Notes: generated from the letters alone by a model not told the origin. 64,000 bases of DNA from Pseudorhodobacter antarcticus (GCA_945862465.1 CAMAYO010000002.1:1-64000); one strand, 5' to 3'; counted from the stretch's first letter, positions 29,033-38,737 are shown. Numbers and translations: made by a program.

Positions 29033-29632
29033 ATGATGTTGACCGAAGTAAGCAGCGTGGCTTTGGCCGCCTTGCCGGTGCAGGGTTTGAAAGACCATTT
29101 ACGGTTGGGCACGGGCTTTGCCGATGGCGCGATGCAGGATGGGTTGATCGAGAGCTATCTGCGCGCGGCGCTCGCGGCGATTGAGGGACGCACGGGCAAA
29201 GCGATTTTGCAGCGGCGTTTTAAGCTGGTGCTGGACCAGTGGCGCAGTGCCGAGGAGCAGGCGTTGCCGGTGGCGCCTGTGGTGGCGATTGCCAGCGTGA
29301 CGCTGGTGGCGGCGGATGGGTCTAGCACGGTGGTGCAGCCCGCGGCCTATACTTTGGTGACGGATTTCCAGCGGCCCAAGTTGGCGGCGGTGGGGTATTT
29401 GTTGCCCAATGTGCCCACGGACGGGCGGGTAGAGATTGTATTTGATGCGGGTTTTGGCGCAGTTTGGGCCGAGGTGCCAGCCGATTTGCAACAAGCGGTG
29501 ATGCTTCTGGCCGCGCAGTATTACGAACAGCGCAATGAATTCACCGGTGCCTCTGTGGGGTTGCCGCAGCCTGTGCAGGCCTTGATCGAGCGCTGGCGCA
29601 CGGTGCGGGTTTTGGGCGGGGGGGCGGCATGA
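29033..29632 (+). CDS. GTA g6, head-tail connector (adaptor)
   Basis: gp6-like; LKDHLRLGTGFADGAMQDGLIESYLRAALAAIEGRTG. Confidence 0.88.
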   Translation: MMLTEVSSVALAALPVQGLKDHLRLGTGFADGAMQDGLIESYLRAALAAIEGRTGKAILQRRFKLVLDQWRSAEEQALPVAPVVAIASVTLVAADGSSTVVQPAAYTLVTDFQRPKLAAVGYLLPNVPTDGRVEIVFDAGFGAVWAEVPADLQQAVMLLAAQYYEQRNEFTGASVGLPQPVQALIERWRTVRVLGGGAA

Positions 29633-29964
29633 AGGTGCATTTGAACCGGCCCTTGGTGCTGCAAACGCCGACACGGGTGGCGGACGGCGCGGGGGGCTTT
29701 GCGTTGGCTTGGGTGTCGGAAGGGGTTTTGTGGGGTGAGGTTGTGGCGGGGGCGGGCAGCGAGGCTGCGGGGGTAGAGGTAAGCCTTGCCAAGGTGCCGT
29801 ACCGCATCACGGTGCGCGGGGCGGCAGTAGGCTCGCCGCAGCGGCCACGGCCTGAGCAGAGGTTTGAGGATGGCAGCCGCCATTTCATCATTCTGGCTGT
29901 CACCGAACGCGACCCCAATGGCCAATATCTGACCTGCTTTGCCCGCGAGGAGAACCCACAATGA
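29629..29964 (+). CDS. GTA g7, head closure (stopper) protein
   Basis: 111 aa, ATGA overlap with g6; FxxxxRHFIILAVTERDPNGQYLTCFAREE. Confidence 0.85.
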   Translation: MKVHLNRPLVLQTPTRVADGAGGFALAWVSEGVLWGEVVAGAGSEAAGVEVSLAKVPYRITVRGAAVGSPQRPRPEQRFEDGSRHFIILAVTERDPNGQYLTCFAREENPQ

Positions 29965-30359
29965 CCTATCGCGCAGCGGCGGCTTTGCAGGGGGCGGTGT
30001 ATCAACGCCTCAGCACTTGGGGCGGGTTGAACGGGGTTGCGGTGGTGGATGCTGTGCCGCCTGGCACGGGGACGGGGACGTTCATTTTGCTGGGGCCGGA
30101 GCAGGCCAATGATGAAAGCGACGGCTCGGGCTATGGGGTGGCGCATTTGTTTGTCGTTAGCATCATCTCGGATGCGGCGGGGTTTATGGCGGCGAAAGCG
30201 GCGGGGGCGGAAGTGTCTTTGGCGCTGTGTGAGGTGCCGCTGACGTTGGCGGTGGGGTCTTTGGTGGACCTGACCTTCGTGCGCGCGGTGGCCAAGCGGC
30301 TGAACACGGGCGAAAGCCGGCGGATTGATCTGACCTTTCGGGCGCGGATCACGTTTTAA
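29961..30359 (+). CDS. GTA g8, DUF3168-type tail terminator
   Basis: AALQGAVYQRLSTWGGLNGVAVVDAVPPGTGTGTFILLGPEQ. Confidence 0.87.
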   Translation: MTYRAAAALQGAVYQRLSTWGGLNGVAVVDAVPPGTGTGTFILLGPEQANDESDGSGYGVAHLFVVSIISDAAGFMAAKAAGAEVSLALCEVPLTLAVGSLVDLTFVRAVAKRLNTGESRRIDLTFRARITF

Positions 30360-30380
30360 TCCTTAAAGCGATGGAGAGTT

Positions 30381-30797
30381 ATGATGGCTGTGCAAAACGG
30401 CAAGGACCTGCTGATCAAGGTGGATCAGACGGGGGAGGGAGATTTTGTTACGCTGGCAGGGCTGCGCGCCACGCGGTTGAGTTTTAACGCGCAAACGGTG
30501 GATGTCACCAGTTTGGAAAGTGATGGCGGGTGGCGGGAGTTGCTGGCGGGGGCGGGGGTGAAATCGGCTGCCATTTCGGGATCGGGCGTGTTTCGCGATG
30601 CCAATACCGATGCACGGGCGCGGCAGATCTTCTTTGATGCCGAGATGCCGCAGTTTCAGGTGGTGATCCCCAGTTTCGGCACAGTGCAGGGCGCGTTTCA
30701 GATCACTTCGATTGACTATGTGGGCACCTATAATGGCGAGGCGACGTTTGACCTATCGCTCGCCTCGGCCGGGGCTTTGACGTTTGTGGCGCTGTGA
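30381..30797 (+). CDS. GTA g9, major tail (tube) protein
   Basis: NGKDLLIKVDQTG...GLRATRLSFNAQTVDVTSLESDGGWRELL. Confidence 0.9.
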   Translation: MMAVQNGKDLLIKVDQTGEGDFVTLAGLRATRLSFNAQTVDVTSLESDGGWRELLAGAGVKSAAISGSGVFRDANTDARARQIFFDAEMPQFQVVIPSFGTVQGAFQITSIDYVGTYNGEATFDLSLASAGALTFVAL

Positions 30798-31117
30798 TGG
30801 CCAATCCATTAGCAGGCGAAGTGACCATCACTTTGGACGGAGTGCCGCATGTGGCTAAGCTGACGTTGGGGGCGCTGGCCGAGGTGGAGGCGGCGTTGGA
30901 AAGCGGGTCTTTGGTTGATCTGATCAGCAGGTTTGAAGTGCAGAAAGTGTCAACGCGCGATGTGTTGGTGCTGGTGGTTGCCGGTTTGCGCGGCGGCGGG
31001 TGGCAGGGGACGGCGGGAGATTTGCTGCGGGTAGAGATTGGCGGCGGTCTGATGGGCGCGGCGCAGATTGCGGCACAATTGTTGGCCCGCGCCTTCTCAC
31101 CCACGGGGGGGCGATGA
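30794..31117 (+). CDS. GTA g10, tail assembly chaperone-like (GTA family protein)
   Basis: ANPLAGEVTITLDGVPHVAKLTLGALAEVEAAL; ATGA overlap with g9. Confidence 0.87.
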   Translation: MMANPLAGEVTITLDGVPHVAKLTLGALAEVEAALESGSLVDLISRFEVQKVSTRDVLVLVVAGLRGGGWQGTAGDLLRVEIGGGLMGAAQIAAQLLARAFSPTGGR

Positions 31118-31353
31118 GCGGGTTTGACTGGGTGGGGCTGATGCGGGTGGGGCTTTGCGACTTGCGCCTGACGCCGGACGTTTTCTGGCGGCTGACCCCC
31201 TTGGAATTGAAACTGATGCTGGGGGCTCATGGCGCTGCCCCTAGCCTGTCGCGTGCCCGGCTGGACGAGCTGGTGGCCGCTTTTCCCGATGGCAGAAAGG
31301 CAAGGACCGATGACGACAATCGCAGACCTGACAGAGCAGATCACAGCGCTTGA
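31114..31353 (+). CDS. GTA g10.1, phage tail assembly chaperone-like
   Basis: MSGFDWVGLMRVGLCDLRLTPDVFWRLTPLELKLMLG; ATGA overlap with g10. Confidence 0.82.
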   Translation: MSGFDWVGLMRVGLCDLRLTPDVFWRLTPLELKLMLGAHGAAPSLSRARLDELVAAFPDGRKARTDDDNRRPDRADHSA

Positions 31354-31942
31354 GACAAGTTTGGGCGGCACGGCGGGCATGGTTTCCAGCTTTGATGCGG
31401 AACTGGGCAAGTTGCAGGGCAATCTGGCCTATACCGAAAAAGAGGTGGGGGCGTTGGCCAATGGCTTTGGCAATGGGCTGCGGCGGGCGTTTGAAGGTGT
31501 GGTGCTGGATGGCAGCAAGTTAAGCGACAGTTTGCGCGGCTTGGCCAAAAGCATGGCCGACACGGTGTTGAGTGCAGCCTTAAAGCCCGTCACAGATCAA
31601 TTTGGCGGGGTGCTGGCGGGGGTGTTGGGTGGCTTTGCCAAGGGCGGGGCTTTTGTACAGGGGCAGGTGATGCCCTTTGCGCGGGGCGGTGTTGTCTCGC
31701 AACCCACGGCCTTTCCGATGCGGGGTGGCACGGGGCTGATGGGCGAGGCGGGGCCAGAGGCGATTATGCCGCTGACCCGAGGGCCGGATGGCAGTTTGGG
31801 CGTGCGCGCCTCGGGCGGGGGGCAACCTGTGACGGTGGTGATGAACATCACCACACCCGATGTCGCGGGGTTTGCGCGCAGCCAATCGCAGATCGCAGCG
31901 GGGGCCATGCGGGCCTTGGCGCGCGGCCAGCGCAATCGGTAA
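31310..31942 (+). CDS. GTA g11, short tail tape-measure protein
   Basis: 210 aa from MTTIADLTEQITALE; AKGGAFVQGQVMPFARGGVVSQPTAFPMRGGTGLMGEAGPEAIMPLTRGPDGSLGV. Confidence 0.9.
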   Translation: MTTIADLTEQITALETSLGGTAGMVSSFDAELGKLQGNLAYTEKEVGALANGFGNGLRRAFEGVVLDGSKLSDSLRGLAKSMADTVLSAALKPVTDQFGGVLAGVLGGFAKGGAFVQGQVMPFARGGVVSQPTAFPMRGGTGLMGEAGPEAIMPLTRGPDGSLGVRASGGGQPVTVVMNITTPDVAGFARSQSQIAAGAMRALARGQRNR

Positions 31943-31952
31943 AGAGGTTTTT

Positions 31953-32585
31953 ATGGCATTTCATGAAGTCAGATACCCCGTGGGCTTGAGCATTGGCTCC
32001 TCCGGCGGGCCAGAGCGGCGGACCGAGATTGTCACGCTGGTGAACGGCTTTGAAGAGCGCAACAGCCCTTGGGCCCATTCGCGCCGCCGCTACGATGCGG
32101 GGGCGGGGATGCGGTCTTTGGATGATTTTGCGGCGCTGATTGCGTTTTTTGAAGCGCGGCGCGGGCAATTGCATGGGTTTCGCTGGAAGGATTGGGCGGA
32201 TTACAAGACCTGTTTGCCGTCGCAATCTGTCAGCGCCATGGATCAAGAGATTGGTGTAGGGGACGGGTTAACAACCGTTTTTCAGTTGCGAAAGACTTAC
32301 ACCTCGGGCGGTTCGGCTTACACGCGCGACTTGGTGAAGCCTGTGGCGGGAAGTGTGAAGGTGGCGGTGGCGGGGGTGGTGCAAACCTTGCCCGCCGAGT
32401 TCACGGTGGAGGAGGCGCGCGGGATTGTCACGCTGAACCTGCCGCCCGCGCTGGGCGCAGTTGTCACGGCGGGATGCGAGTTTGACGTGCCGGTGCGGTT
32501 TGACACGGACCGCATCAGCGCGTCGATCGCGAGTTTTCAGGCGGGAGAGGTTCCTGCGGTTCCGGTGATTGAGGTGCGGCTATGA
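31953..32585 (+). CDS. GTA g12, distal tail protein (DUF2460)
   Basis: MAFHEVRYPVGLSIGSSGGPERRTEIV...GFRWKDWADYKTC. Confidence 0.92.
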   Translation: MAFHEVRYPVGLSIGSSGGPERRTEIVTLVNGFEERNSPWAHSRRRYDAGAGMRSLDDFAALIAFFEARRGQLHGFRWKDWADYKTCLPSQSVSAMDQEIGVGDGLTTVFQLRKTYTSGGSAYTRDLVKPVAGSVKVAVAGVVQTLPAEFTVEEARGIVTLNLPPALGAVVTAGCEFDVPVRFDTDRISASIASFQAGEVPAVPVIEVRL

Positions 32586-33469
32586 GCGCGTCTGCGGGGA
32601 TTTTGGCGCATTTGGCGACGGGGGCGACCACGGTCTGCCAATGCTGGGCGGTGTCGCGGCGTGATGGCGTGGTTTTGGGGTTCACCGATCACGACTGTGA
32701 TTTGGCCTTTGAGGGGATGATCTTTCGCGCCGCAAGCGGGATGACAGCGCGGGCCTTGCAAACGGGAACGGGGCTTGCGGTAGACAACAGCGAGGCGGTG
32801 GGGGCGTTAAGCGATGCCTCTGTCAGCGAAGCCGATCTGATGGCGGGGCGGTTTGATGGGGCCGAGGTGCGAAACTGGATCGTGAATTGGCAAGATGTGG
32901 GCCAGCGCCTGATGCAGTTTCGCGGCACATTTGGCGAGGTGACACGGGCGGGCGGGGCGTTTCGTGCCGAGTTGCGCGGGTTGAGCGAGGGGCTGAACCA
33001 AGTGCAGGGCTTGGCCTATCAACGCGCCTGTTCGGCCGTTTTGGGCGATGCGCGCTGTGGGGTGGATATGCGCCGCGCGGGGATGGCTTTGGAAGCCCCG
33101 ATTGCAGCACGGGGGTCGGCGGGGGTTTACAGCGTGGCGGCCGTTGCGGGCTTTGCCGAGGGCTGGTTTCAGCGGGGGCGGGCACAGGTGATGACGGGTG
33201 AGGCTGCGGGGTTGGTGGGGCTGGTGAAGTTTGACCAAACCGAGGGCGTATTGCGGCGGCTGGATTTGTGGATGGATTTTGCACGCTCTCCTGCTGTGGG
33301 GGATGTGATCAGGTTAGAGGCGGGCTGTGATAAGCTGGCCGCGACGTGCCGCGACAAGTTTGGCAATTTTGCGAAGTTTCGTGGCTTTCCCCACATTCCG
33401 GGTGAAGATTGGCTGACGTCTTATCCCGTCTCTGGCAAGGCCAATGACGGCGGCAGCCTGTCGAAATGA
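32582..33469 (+). CDS. GTA g13, tail hub protein (DUF2163)
   Basis: LGFTDHDCDLAFEGM...QRACSAVLGDARCGVDM...GCDKLAATCRDKFGNFAKFRGFPHIPGEDWL. Confidence 0.92.
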   Translation: MSASAGILAHLATGATTVCQCWAVSRRDGVVLGFTDHDCDLAFEGMIFRAASGMTARALQTGTGLAVDNSEAVGALSDASVSEADLMAGRFDGAEVRNWIVNWQDVGQRLMQFRGTFGEVTRAGGAFRAELRGLSEGLNQVQGLAYQRACSAVLGDARCGVDMRRAGMALEAPIAARGSAGVYSVAAVAGFAEGWFQRGRAQVMTGEAAGLVGLVKFDQTEGVLRRLDLWMDFARSPAVGDVIRLEAGCDKLAATCRDKFGNFAKFRGFPHIPGEDWLTSYPVSGKANDGGSLSK

Positions 33470-33909
33470 GCGGGCGGTTGGATGTGGTGGCGCAAGCGCG
33501 GCTTTGGCTGGGCACGCCTTATGTGCATCAAGCCTCGACCCTTGGGGCGGGGACGGATTGCTTGGGGCTGCTGCGCGGCGTGTGGCGGGCGGTGATGGGG
33601 CCGGAGCCAGAGAATGTGCCCGCTTACACCATGGATTGGAGCGAGGCTGAGGGCTGCGAAGAAATGCTAGCGGCTGCGCGGCGGTGCTTGGTGGAAAAGC
33701 CCTGCGGCGCTGCACTGGCTGCGGGCGATGTGGTGGTGTTTCGGATGCGGGCGGGGATGGTTGCTAAGCATCTGGGGATTGTGACTGAGGCGGGCGCACA
33801 GGCGCAGTTTATCCATGCCTATACCGGCCACGGCGTCACTGAAAATGCGCTGACTGACGCTTGGGCGCGGCGGATTGCTGGACGGTTTGAATTTCCCAAA
33901 GGAGCATAA
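33466..33909 (+). CDS. GTA g14, NlpC/P60-family peptidase
   Basis: ARLWLGTPYVHQASTLGAGTDCLGLLRGVWR catalytic Cys; ATGA overlap with g13. Confidence 0.92.
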   Translation: MSGRLDVVAQARLWLGTPYVHQASTLGAGTDCLGLLRGVWRAVMGPEPENVPAYTMDWSEAEGCEEMLAAARRCLVEKPCGAALAAGDVVVFRMRAGMVAKHLGIVTEAGAQAQFIHAYTGHGVTENALTDAWARRIAGRFEFPKGA

Positions 33910-33911
33910 GG

Positions 33912-36900
33912 ATGGCCACTCTGGTATTGTCGGCGGCAGGGGCTGCGGTGGGGGCGGGCTTTGGCGGGTCGGTCTTGGGCCTCTCGGGGGCTGTGATTGG
34001 TCGGGCTGTGGGGGCCACGATTGGGCGGTCGATTGACCAGCGCATCTTGGGCAGCGGGTCAGAGGCGGTGGAGCAGGGGCGGGTCTCGCGCTTTGCGGTG
34101 TCAGGGGCCAGCGACGGGGCGGCGGTTGCGCGGGTTTGGGGGCGGATGCGGGTCGGGGGCCAAGTGATCTGGGCCAGCCGCTTTCAGGAAACGGCGCATC
34201 GCAGTGGGGGTGGCGGGAAGGGTGCGCCACGATCCTCTTCGACCACCACCTCTTACAGCTATTCGGTCAGCTTGGCTTTGGCCCTATGCCAAGGACCAGC
34301 CCTGCGGGTGGGGCGGATTTGGGCGGATGGGATCGAGGTTGCGGTGGGCAGTTTGGATCTGCGGTTCTATGCGGGGGCGGAGAGCCAGCGGCCCGACCCT
34401 AAGATCGAGGCGGTGGAAGGGGCAGGCATGGCCCCAAGCTACCCCGGTGTGGCCTATGTGGTGATCGAGGATCTGGACCTGTCGCGCTTTGGCAACCGCG
34501 TGCCGCAGTTTGGGTTTGAGGTGATGTGTCGGGCGGTCTCCGCCGAAGGCGATGATGGCGATCTGGCGGGCTGCGTGCAGGCGGTGGCGATGATCCCGGG
34601 GACGGGGGAATATGCGCTGGCCACGACCAAGGTTAGCTTTCAAGACGGGCCGGGGGTGCGGGCTGCGGCCAATGTGCATTCGGTCGAGGATAAGACCGAT
34701 TTCAGCCTGTCTTTGCAGCATTTGAACGAGGAATTGCCGCGCTGCGGATCGGTATCCTTGGTGGTGAGTTGGTTTGGCGATGACCTGCGGTGCGGGTTGA
34801 CGCAGATGCGGCCCAAGGTGGACCAGAATGCGCAGGACGGGGTTGAGATGCCTTGGGTCGTCTCGGGCATCGGGCGCAACACCGCACAGGTTTTGGCGCA
34901 GCGCGACGGGCGGGCGATTTATGGCGGCACGCCGGCGGATCGCTCTGTGATCGAGGCGATTGCGGCGATCGAGGCATCTGGCAAAGAGGTGATGTTTTAT
35001 CCGTTTCTTCTGATGGAGCAGATGGCGGGGAATGGTTTGGCGGACCCTTGGTCGGATGCCGTGGATCAGCCCGTATTGCCATGGCGCGGGCGCATCACCT
35101 TGGCCAAAGCGCCGGGGCTCGTGGGCAGCGCGGATCGCAGCGCAAAAGCGGAGGCCGAGGTTGCGGCCTTTATGGGCACGGCCTTGGTGGGGGATTTTCG
35201 TCTGACCAATGGGCAGGTGGTTTATAGCGGCCCGCAAGAGTGGCGCTATCGGCGGTTTATTCTGCATTACGCACATCTGTGCGCCTTGGCCGGGGGGGTG
35301 GATGCTTTTTGCATCGGCTCGGAAATGCGCGGGATGACACAAGTGCGGGGGGCGGGGGACAGCTTTCCCATGGTGGCGGCCCTGCGGCAACTTGCGGCAG
35401 AGGTGCGGCAGATATTGGGGGCGCATACCAAGATCACCTATGCGGCGGATTGGTCAGAGTATTTTGGCTATCAGGCGGGCGGGAACCATTACTTTCACCT
35501 TGATCCGCTTTGGGCGGACCCAAACATCGATTTTGTGGGCATCGACAATTACATGCCCTTGTCAGATTGGCGCGACGGGGTCGATCATTTGGATGCGGCT
35601 TGGGGATCGATTTACAATCTGGAGTATCTGAAAGCCAATATCGCGGGGGGGGAGGGGTTTGACTGGTATTACGACTCCCCCGCCACCGCCGCCGCCCAAT
35701 TGCGCCGCCCGATTGTGGATGGGGCTTATGGCGAGGATTGGATTTATCGCCCGAAGGATTTGGTCGGATGGTGGGGCAACGCGCATCATGACCGCATCGA
35801 TGGTGTGCGGGTTGCGGCGCCAACTGCGTGGCAGGCGGGGATGAAGCCTATTCGCTTCACCGAATATGGCTGTGCGGCGCTGGATAAGGGCACAAACGAG
35901 CCCAATCGGTTCTTGGACGCTCAATCTTCGGAATCGGCTCTGCCGCGCGCGTCGAACGGGCGGCGGGATGACTTTTTGCACCTGCAATATTTTCGCGCCA
36001 TGGATCAGTTTTGGTCTGATCCGGCGCATAACCCCGCAGCCCACGCCTATGCGGGGCGGATGGTGGACTGGGCGCGGTGTCATGCTTGGGCTTGGGATGC
36101 GCGGCCTTTTCCCGAGTTTCCGGGGAATGCGGATGTTTGGGGCGATGGGGCCAATTATGACCGAGGCCATTGGCTGAACGGGCGCAGCACGGGGCAACCT
36201 TTGGCGGCCGTGGTGCAAGACATCTGCGATGGGGCGGGGGTGGGGGCTGCGGTGAGTGTTGATGCCGCTTATGGCGTTGTGCGGGGCTATAGCGTGACTG
36301 ACACTGGCACGGCCCGCAGCGCCTTGCAGCCTTTGATGACGGCCTATGCGCTGGATGTGGCCGAGAGGGAGGGCACTTTGACCTTTCAGATCCGCGATGG
36401 TGTGGCCAAGGCCGCGCTTGCGGTGGAGCGCATGGCGCGCGTGGCGGAACTTGATGGCGGGCTGGAAACGGCCCGCGCCGCCGAGGCCGAGACGGCAGGG
36501 CGCGTTAGGCTGACCTATATCGAGGCCGAGAACGACTTTGGGGCGCGCACGGCAGAGGCGATTTTTCCAGATGAAACTTCGTCCGTGGTGACGCAAAGCG
36601 AAGTCGCCTTGCAATTGACCAATGCCGAAGCCCGAGCAGTGGCCGAACGCTGGTTGGTCGAGGCGCGCGTGGGCCGCGACGGCGCGCGCTTTGCCTTGCC
36701 CAAATCGGCGCTGGGCCTTGGGGCGGGGGATGTGGTGGAACTGGCGGGGCTATCCTATCGGATTGACCGAATGGAAACGTCTGACAGCCTGATGGTAGAA
36801 GCGGTGCGGGTGGACCCAGGGGCTTATTTGCCGGCCCAAGATGTGGCGCAGCGCAGCACTCGCGCCTCGCCCGCAGTGGCCTTGCCCGTGTTTCCGCTGT

Positions 36901-37814
36901 TCATGGACTTGCCTTTGCTGACGGGTGCCGAAGTGCCACATGCGCCCCATGTTGCGGCCACGGCCAGCCCTTGGCCTGGGCCTGTGGGCGTGTGGAGTGC
37001 GGGCAGCGCCAATGGCTTTAGCCTGAACCAACAGTTGGACATGCCCGCCGTGATGGGGGTGACGCAAACCCCGATGGTCGCCAACCCTGCGGCGCTTTGG
37101 GACAGGGGAGAGGCTTTGCGGGTGAAGCTGTCGGTGGGGGTCTTATCTTCGGCCCCAGTTTCGGATGTGTTGAATGGGGCCAATCTGGCAGTGATTGGCG
37201 ATGGCTCGGCGGAAAATTGGGAGGTGTTTCAGTTTGTTGAGGCCAAACTGGTGGCCCCCAAGACCTATGACTTGCGCCTGCGCTTGCGCGGTCAAGCGGG
37301 CAGCGATGGGGTGATGCCGCAGGTTTGGCCTGTGGGCAGCTATTTCCTGCTGATGGACAGCGCTGTGCCGCAGATTGAACTGGGGTCTGCCGCGCGGGGC
37401 TTGTTGCGCAGCTACCGCATCGGGCAGGCGGATTTGGGGTATGGCGATGGCCAAGTGGTCAGCGCATCCAAGGCCTTTTCCGGCATCGGGCTGCGGCCCT
37501 ATTCGGTGGCGCATTTGCGCGCAAAAGGGTCTGCGGGTGGGGAGATTGATCTGCGCTGGATCCGCCGCACCCGGGTGGAGGGCGACAGTTGGTTGGGGCT
37601 GGACGTGCCCTTGGGAGAGGAAGAAGAGTTGTATCAGGTGCAGGTTTTGGCCGGCGAAAGGGTGGTGCGGCAAGAGATGGTCGCCTTGCCACGCTTTACC
37701 TACAGCGCTGCGATGCAGGCGGCAGATGGCGTGGGGGCGGGTTTTGATTTGACTGTTGCCCAACTGTCCGTCCGCTTTGGGGCGGGGCCTGCCAAACGGG
37801 TCAGCTTTGCCTAA
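33912..37814 (+). CDS. GTA g15, megatron tail protein with TIM-barrel glycoside-hydrolase-like domain
   Basis: 1300 aa; GSEMRGMTQVRGAG, KITYAADWSEYFGYQ, FVGIDNYMPLSDWRDG, IRFTEYGCAALDKGTNEPNRFLD. Confidence 0.95.
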   Translation: MATLVLSAAGAAVGAGFGGSVLGLSGAVIGRAVGATIGRSIDQRILGSGSEAVEQGRVSRFAVSGASDGAAVARVWGRMRVGGQVIWASRFQETAHRSGGGGKGAPRSSSTTTSYSYSVSLALALCQGPALRVGRIWADGIEVAVGSLDLRFYAGAESQRPDPKIEAVEGAGMAPSYPGVAYVVIEDLDLSRFGNRVPQFGFEVMCRAVSAEGDDGDLAGCVQAVAMIPGTGEYALATTKVSFQDGPGVRAAANVHSVEDKTDFSLSLQHLNEELPRCGSVSLVVSWFGDDLRCGLTQMRPKVDQNAQDGVEMPWVVSGIGRNTAQVLAQRDGRAIYGGTPADRSVIEAIAAIEASGKEVMFYPFLLMEQMAGNGLADPWSDAVDQPVLPWRGRITLAKAPGLVGSADRSAKAEAEVAAFMGTALVGDFRLTNGQVVYSGPQEWRYRRFILHYAHLCALAGGVDAFCIGSEMRGMTQVRGAGDSFPMVAALRQLAAEVRQILGAHTKITYAADWSEYFGYQAGGNHYFHLDPLWADPNIDFVGIDNYMPLSDWRDGVDHLDAAWGSIYNLEYLKANIAGGEGFDWYYDSPATAAAQLRRPIVDGAYGEDWIYRPKDLVGWWGNAHHDRIDGVRVAAPTAWQAGMKPIRFTEYGCAALDKGTNEPNRFLDAQSSESALPRASNGRRDDFLHLQYFRAMDQFWSDPAHNPAAHAYAGRMVDWARCHAWAWDARPFPEFPGNADVWGDGANYDRGHWLNGRSTGQPLAAVVQDICDGAGVGAAVSVDAAYGVVRGYSVTDTGTARSALQPLMTAYALDVAEREGTLTFQIRDGVAKAALAVERMARVAELDGGLETARAAEAETAGRVRLTYIEAENDFGARTAEAIFPDETSSVVTQSEVALQLTNAEARAVAERWLVEARVGRDGARFALPKSALGLGAGDVVELAGLSYRIDRMETSDSLMVEAVRVDPGAYLPAQDVAQRSTRASPAVALPVFPLFMDLPLLTGAEVPHAPHVAATASPWPGPVGVWSAGSANGFSLNQQLDMPAVMGVTQTPMVANPAALWDRGEALRVKLSVGVLSSAPVSDVLNGANLAVIGDGSAENWEVFQFVEAKLVAPKTYDLRLRLRGQAGSDGVMPQVWPVGSYFLLMDSAVPQIELGSAARGLLRSYRIGQADLGYGDGQVVSASKAFSGIGLRPYSVAHLRAKGSAGGEIDLRWIRRTRVEGDSWLGLDVPLGEEEELYQVQVLAGERVVRQEMVALPRFTYSAAMQAADGVGAGFDLTVAQLSVRFGAGPAKRVSFA

Positions 37815-37880
37815 CTCCTTGAGCGGGGGTATTAAACGGCCAAAACCTGTGGTAAAGTGAGGGGTCAAGAGGATAGACCC

Positions 37881-38690
37881 ATGGCCGAGCCCAAAGCAAA
37901 ATTCACCTCCGTCGATCCGGTTTGGCAGCGCGTGCGCGAAGAAGCGGCCGAGGCCGTGCGCGCCGAACCGCTGCTGGGCGGGTTGATCCATGCCAGCCTT
38001 TTGCACCATTCCAGCTTGGAGCGTGCCTTGGCCTACCGCTTCTCGCAAAAGCTGGCCTCGTCTGAGATGAGCGAGCAAATTTTGCGCGAAATCGCGGATG
38101 AAGCCTATGCCGACGACCCCGAACTGGGCCAAGCGGCGCGGGCGGATATCATGGCGGTCTATGACCGCGATCCGGCTTGCCACCGCTTTTTGCAGCCGAT
38201 CTTGTTCTTCAAAGGCTTTCACGCCATTCAAGCCTACCGCATCGGGCATTGGCTTTGGACGCATGGGCGCCAAGACATGGCCTATTTCGTGCAAATGCGC
38301 GTGTCTGAAGTGTTCTCGGTCGATATCCACCCGGCGGCCACGGTGGGCAAGGGCATCATGATTGACCATGCCCATGCGATTGTCATCGGCGAGACGGCTG
38401 TGGTGGGCGACAATGTGTCCATGTTGCATTCGGTGACTTTGGGCGGCACGGGCAAAGAGGATGGCGACCGCCACCCCAAGATTGGCAATGGGGTGATGAT
38501 TGGGGCGGGGGCCAAGGTTCTGGGCAACATTGCGGTTGGCTATTGCAGCCGGATTGCCGCAGGATCGGTCGTGCTAAGTGATGTGCCGCACAACACCACT
38601 GTGGCGGGTGTGCCCGCGCGGGTGGTTGGGGAGGCGGGGTGTTCGCAGCCGTCGATCACGATGGATCAGTTGATCTCGGGCGAAATTTAA
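37881..38690 (+). CDS. cysE: serine O-acetyltransferase
   Basis: VDIHPAATVGKGIMIDHAHAIVIGETAVVGDNVSMLHSVTLGGTGK hexapeptide repeats. Confidence 0.96.
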   Translation: MAEPKAKFTSVDPVWQRVREEAAEAVRAEPLLGGLIHASLLHHSSLERALAYRFSQKLASSEMSEQILREIADEAYADDPELGQAARADIMAVYDRDPACHRFLQPILFFKGFHAIQAYRIGHWLWTHGRQDMAYFVQMRVSEVFSVDIHPAATVGKGIMIDHAHAIVIGETAVVGDNVSMLHSVTLGGTGKEDGDRHPKIGNGVMIGAGAKVLGNIAVGYCSRIAAGSVVLSDVPHNTTVAGVPARVVGEAGCSQPSITMDQLISGEI

Positions 38691-38702
38691 GCCTTTCAAA
38701 TA

Positions 38703-38737
38703 CAAAACGGCCAGAGCTTGCGCTCTGGCCGTTTTTT
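38703..38737 (+). terminator. strong intrinsic terminator after cysE, possibly bidirectional
   Basis: AAAACGGCCAGAGC-TTGC-GCTCTGGCCGTTTTTT. Confidence 0.88.

Noticed and set aside
34284-35426. 380-aa and similar long antisense ORFs within GTA g15 (also 35562..36614 and 37143..38474)
   Set aside because: Mirror ORFs of a 1300-aa coding gene; His/Arg/Pro-rich compositions typical of antisense frames in GC-rich DNA
23916-37814. Interpretation as an ordinary prophage
   Set aside because: No integrase, repressor, replication or lysis module and no att repeats seen; gene order g1-g15 and flanking housekeeping genes match an RcGTA-type gene transfer agent
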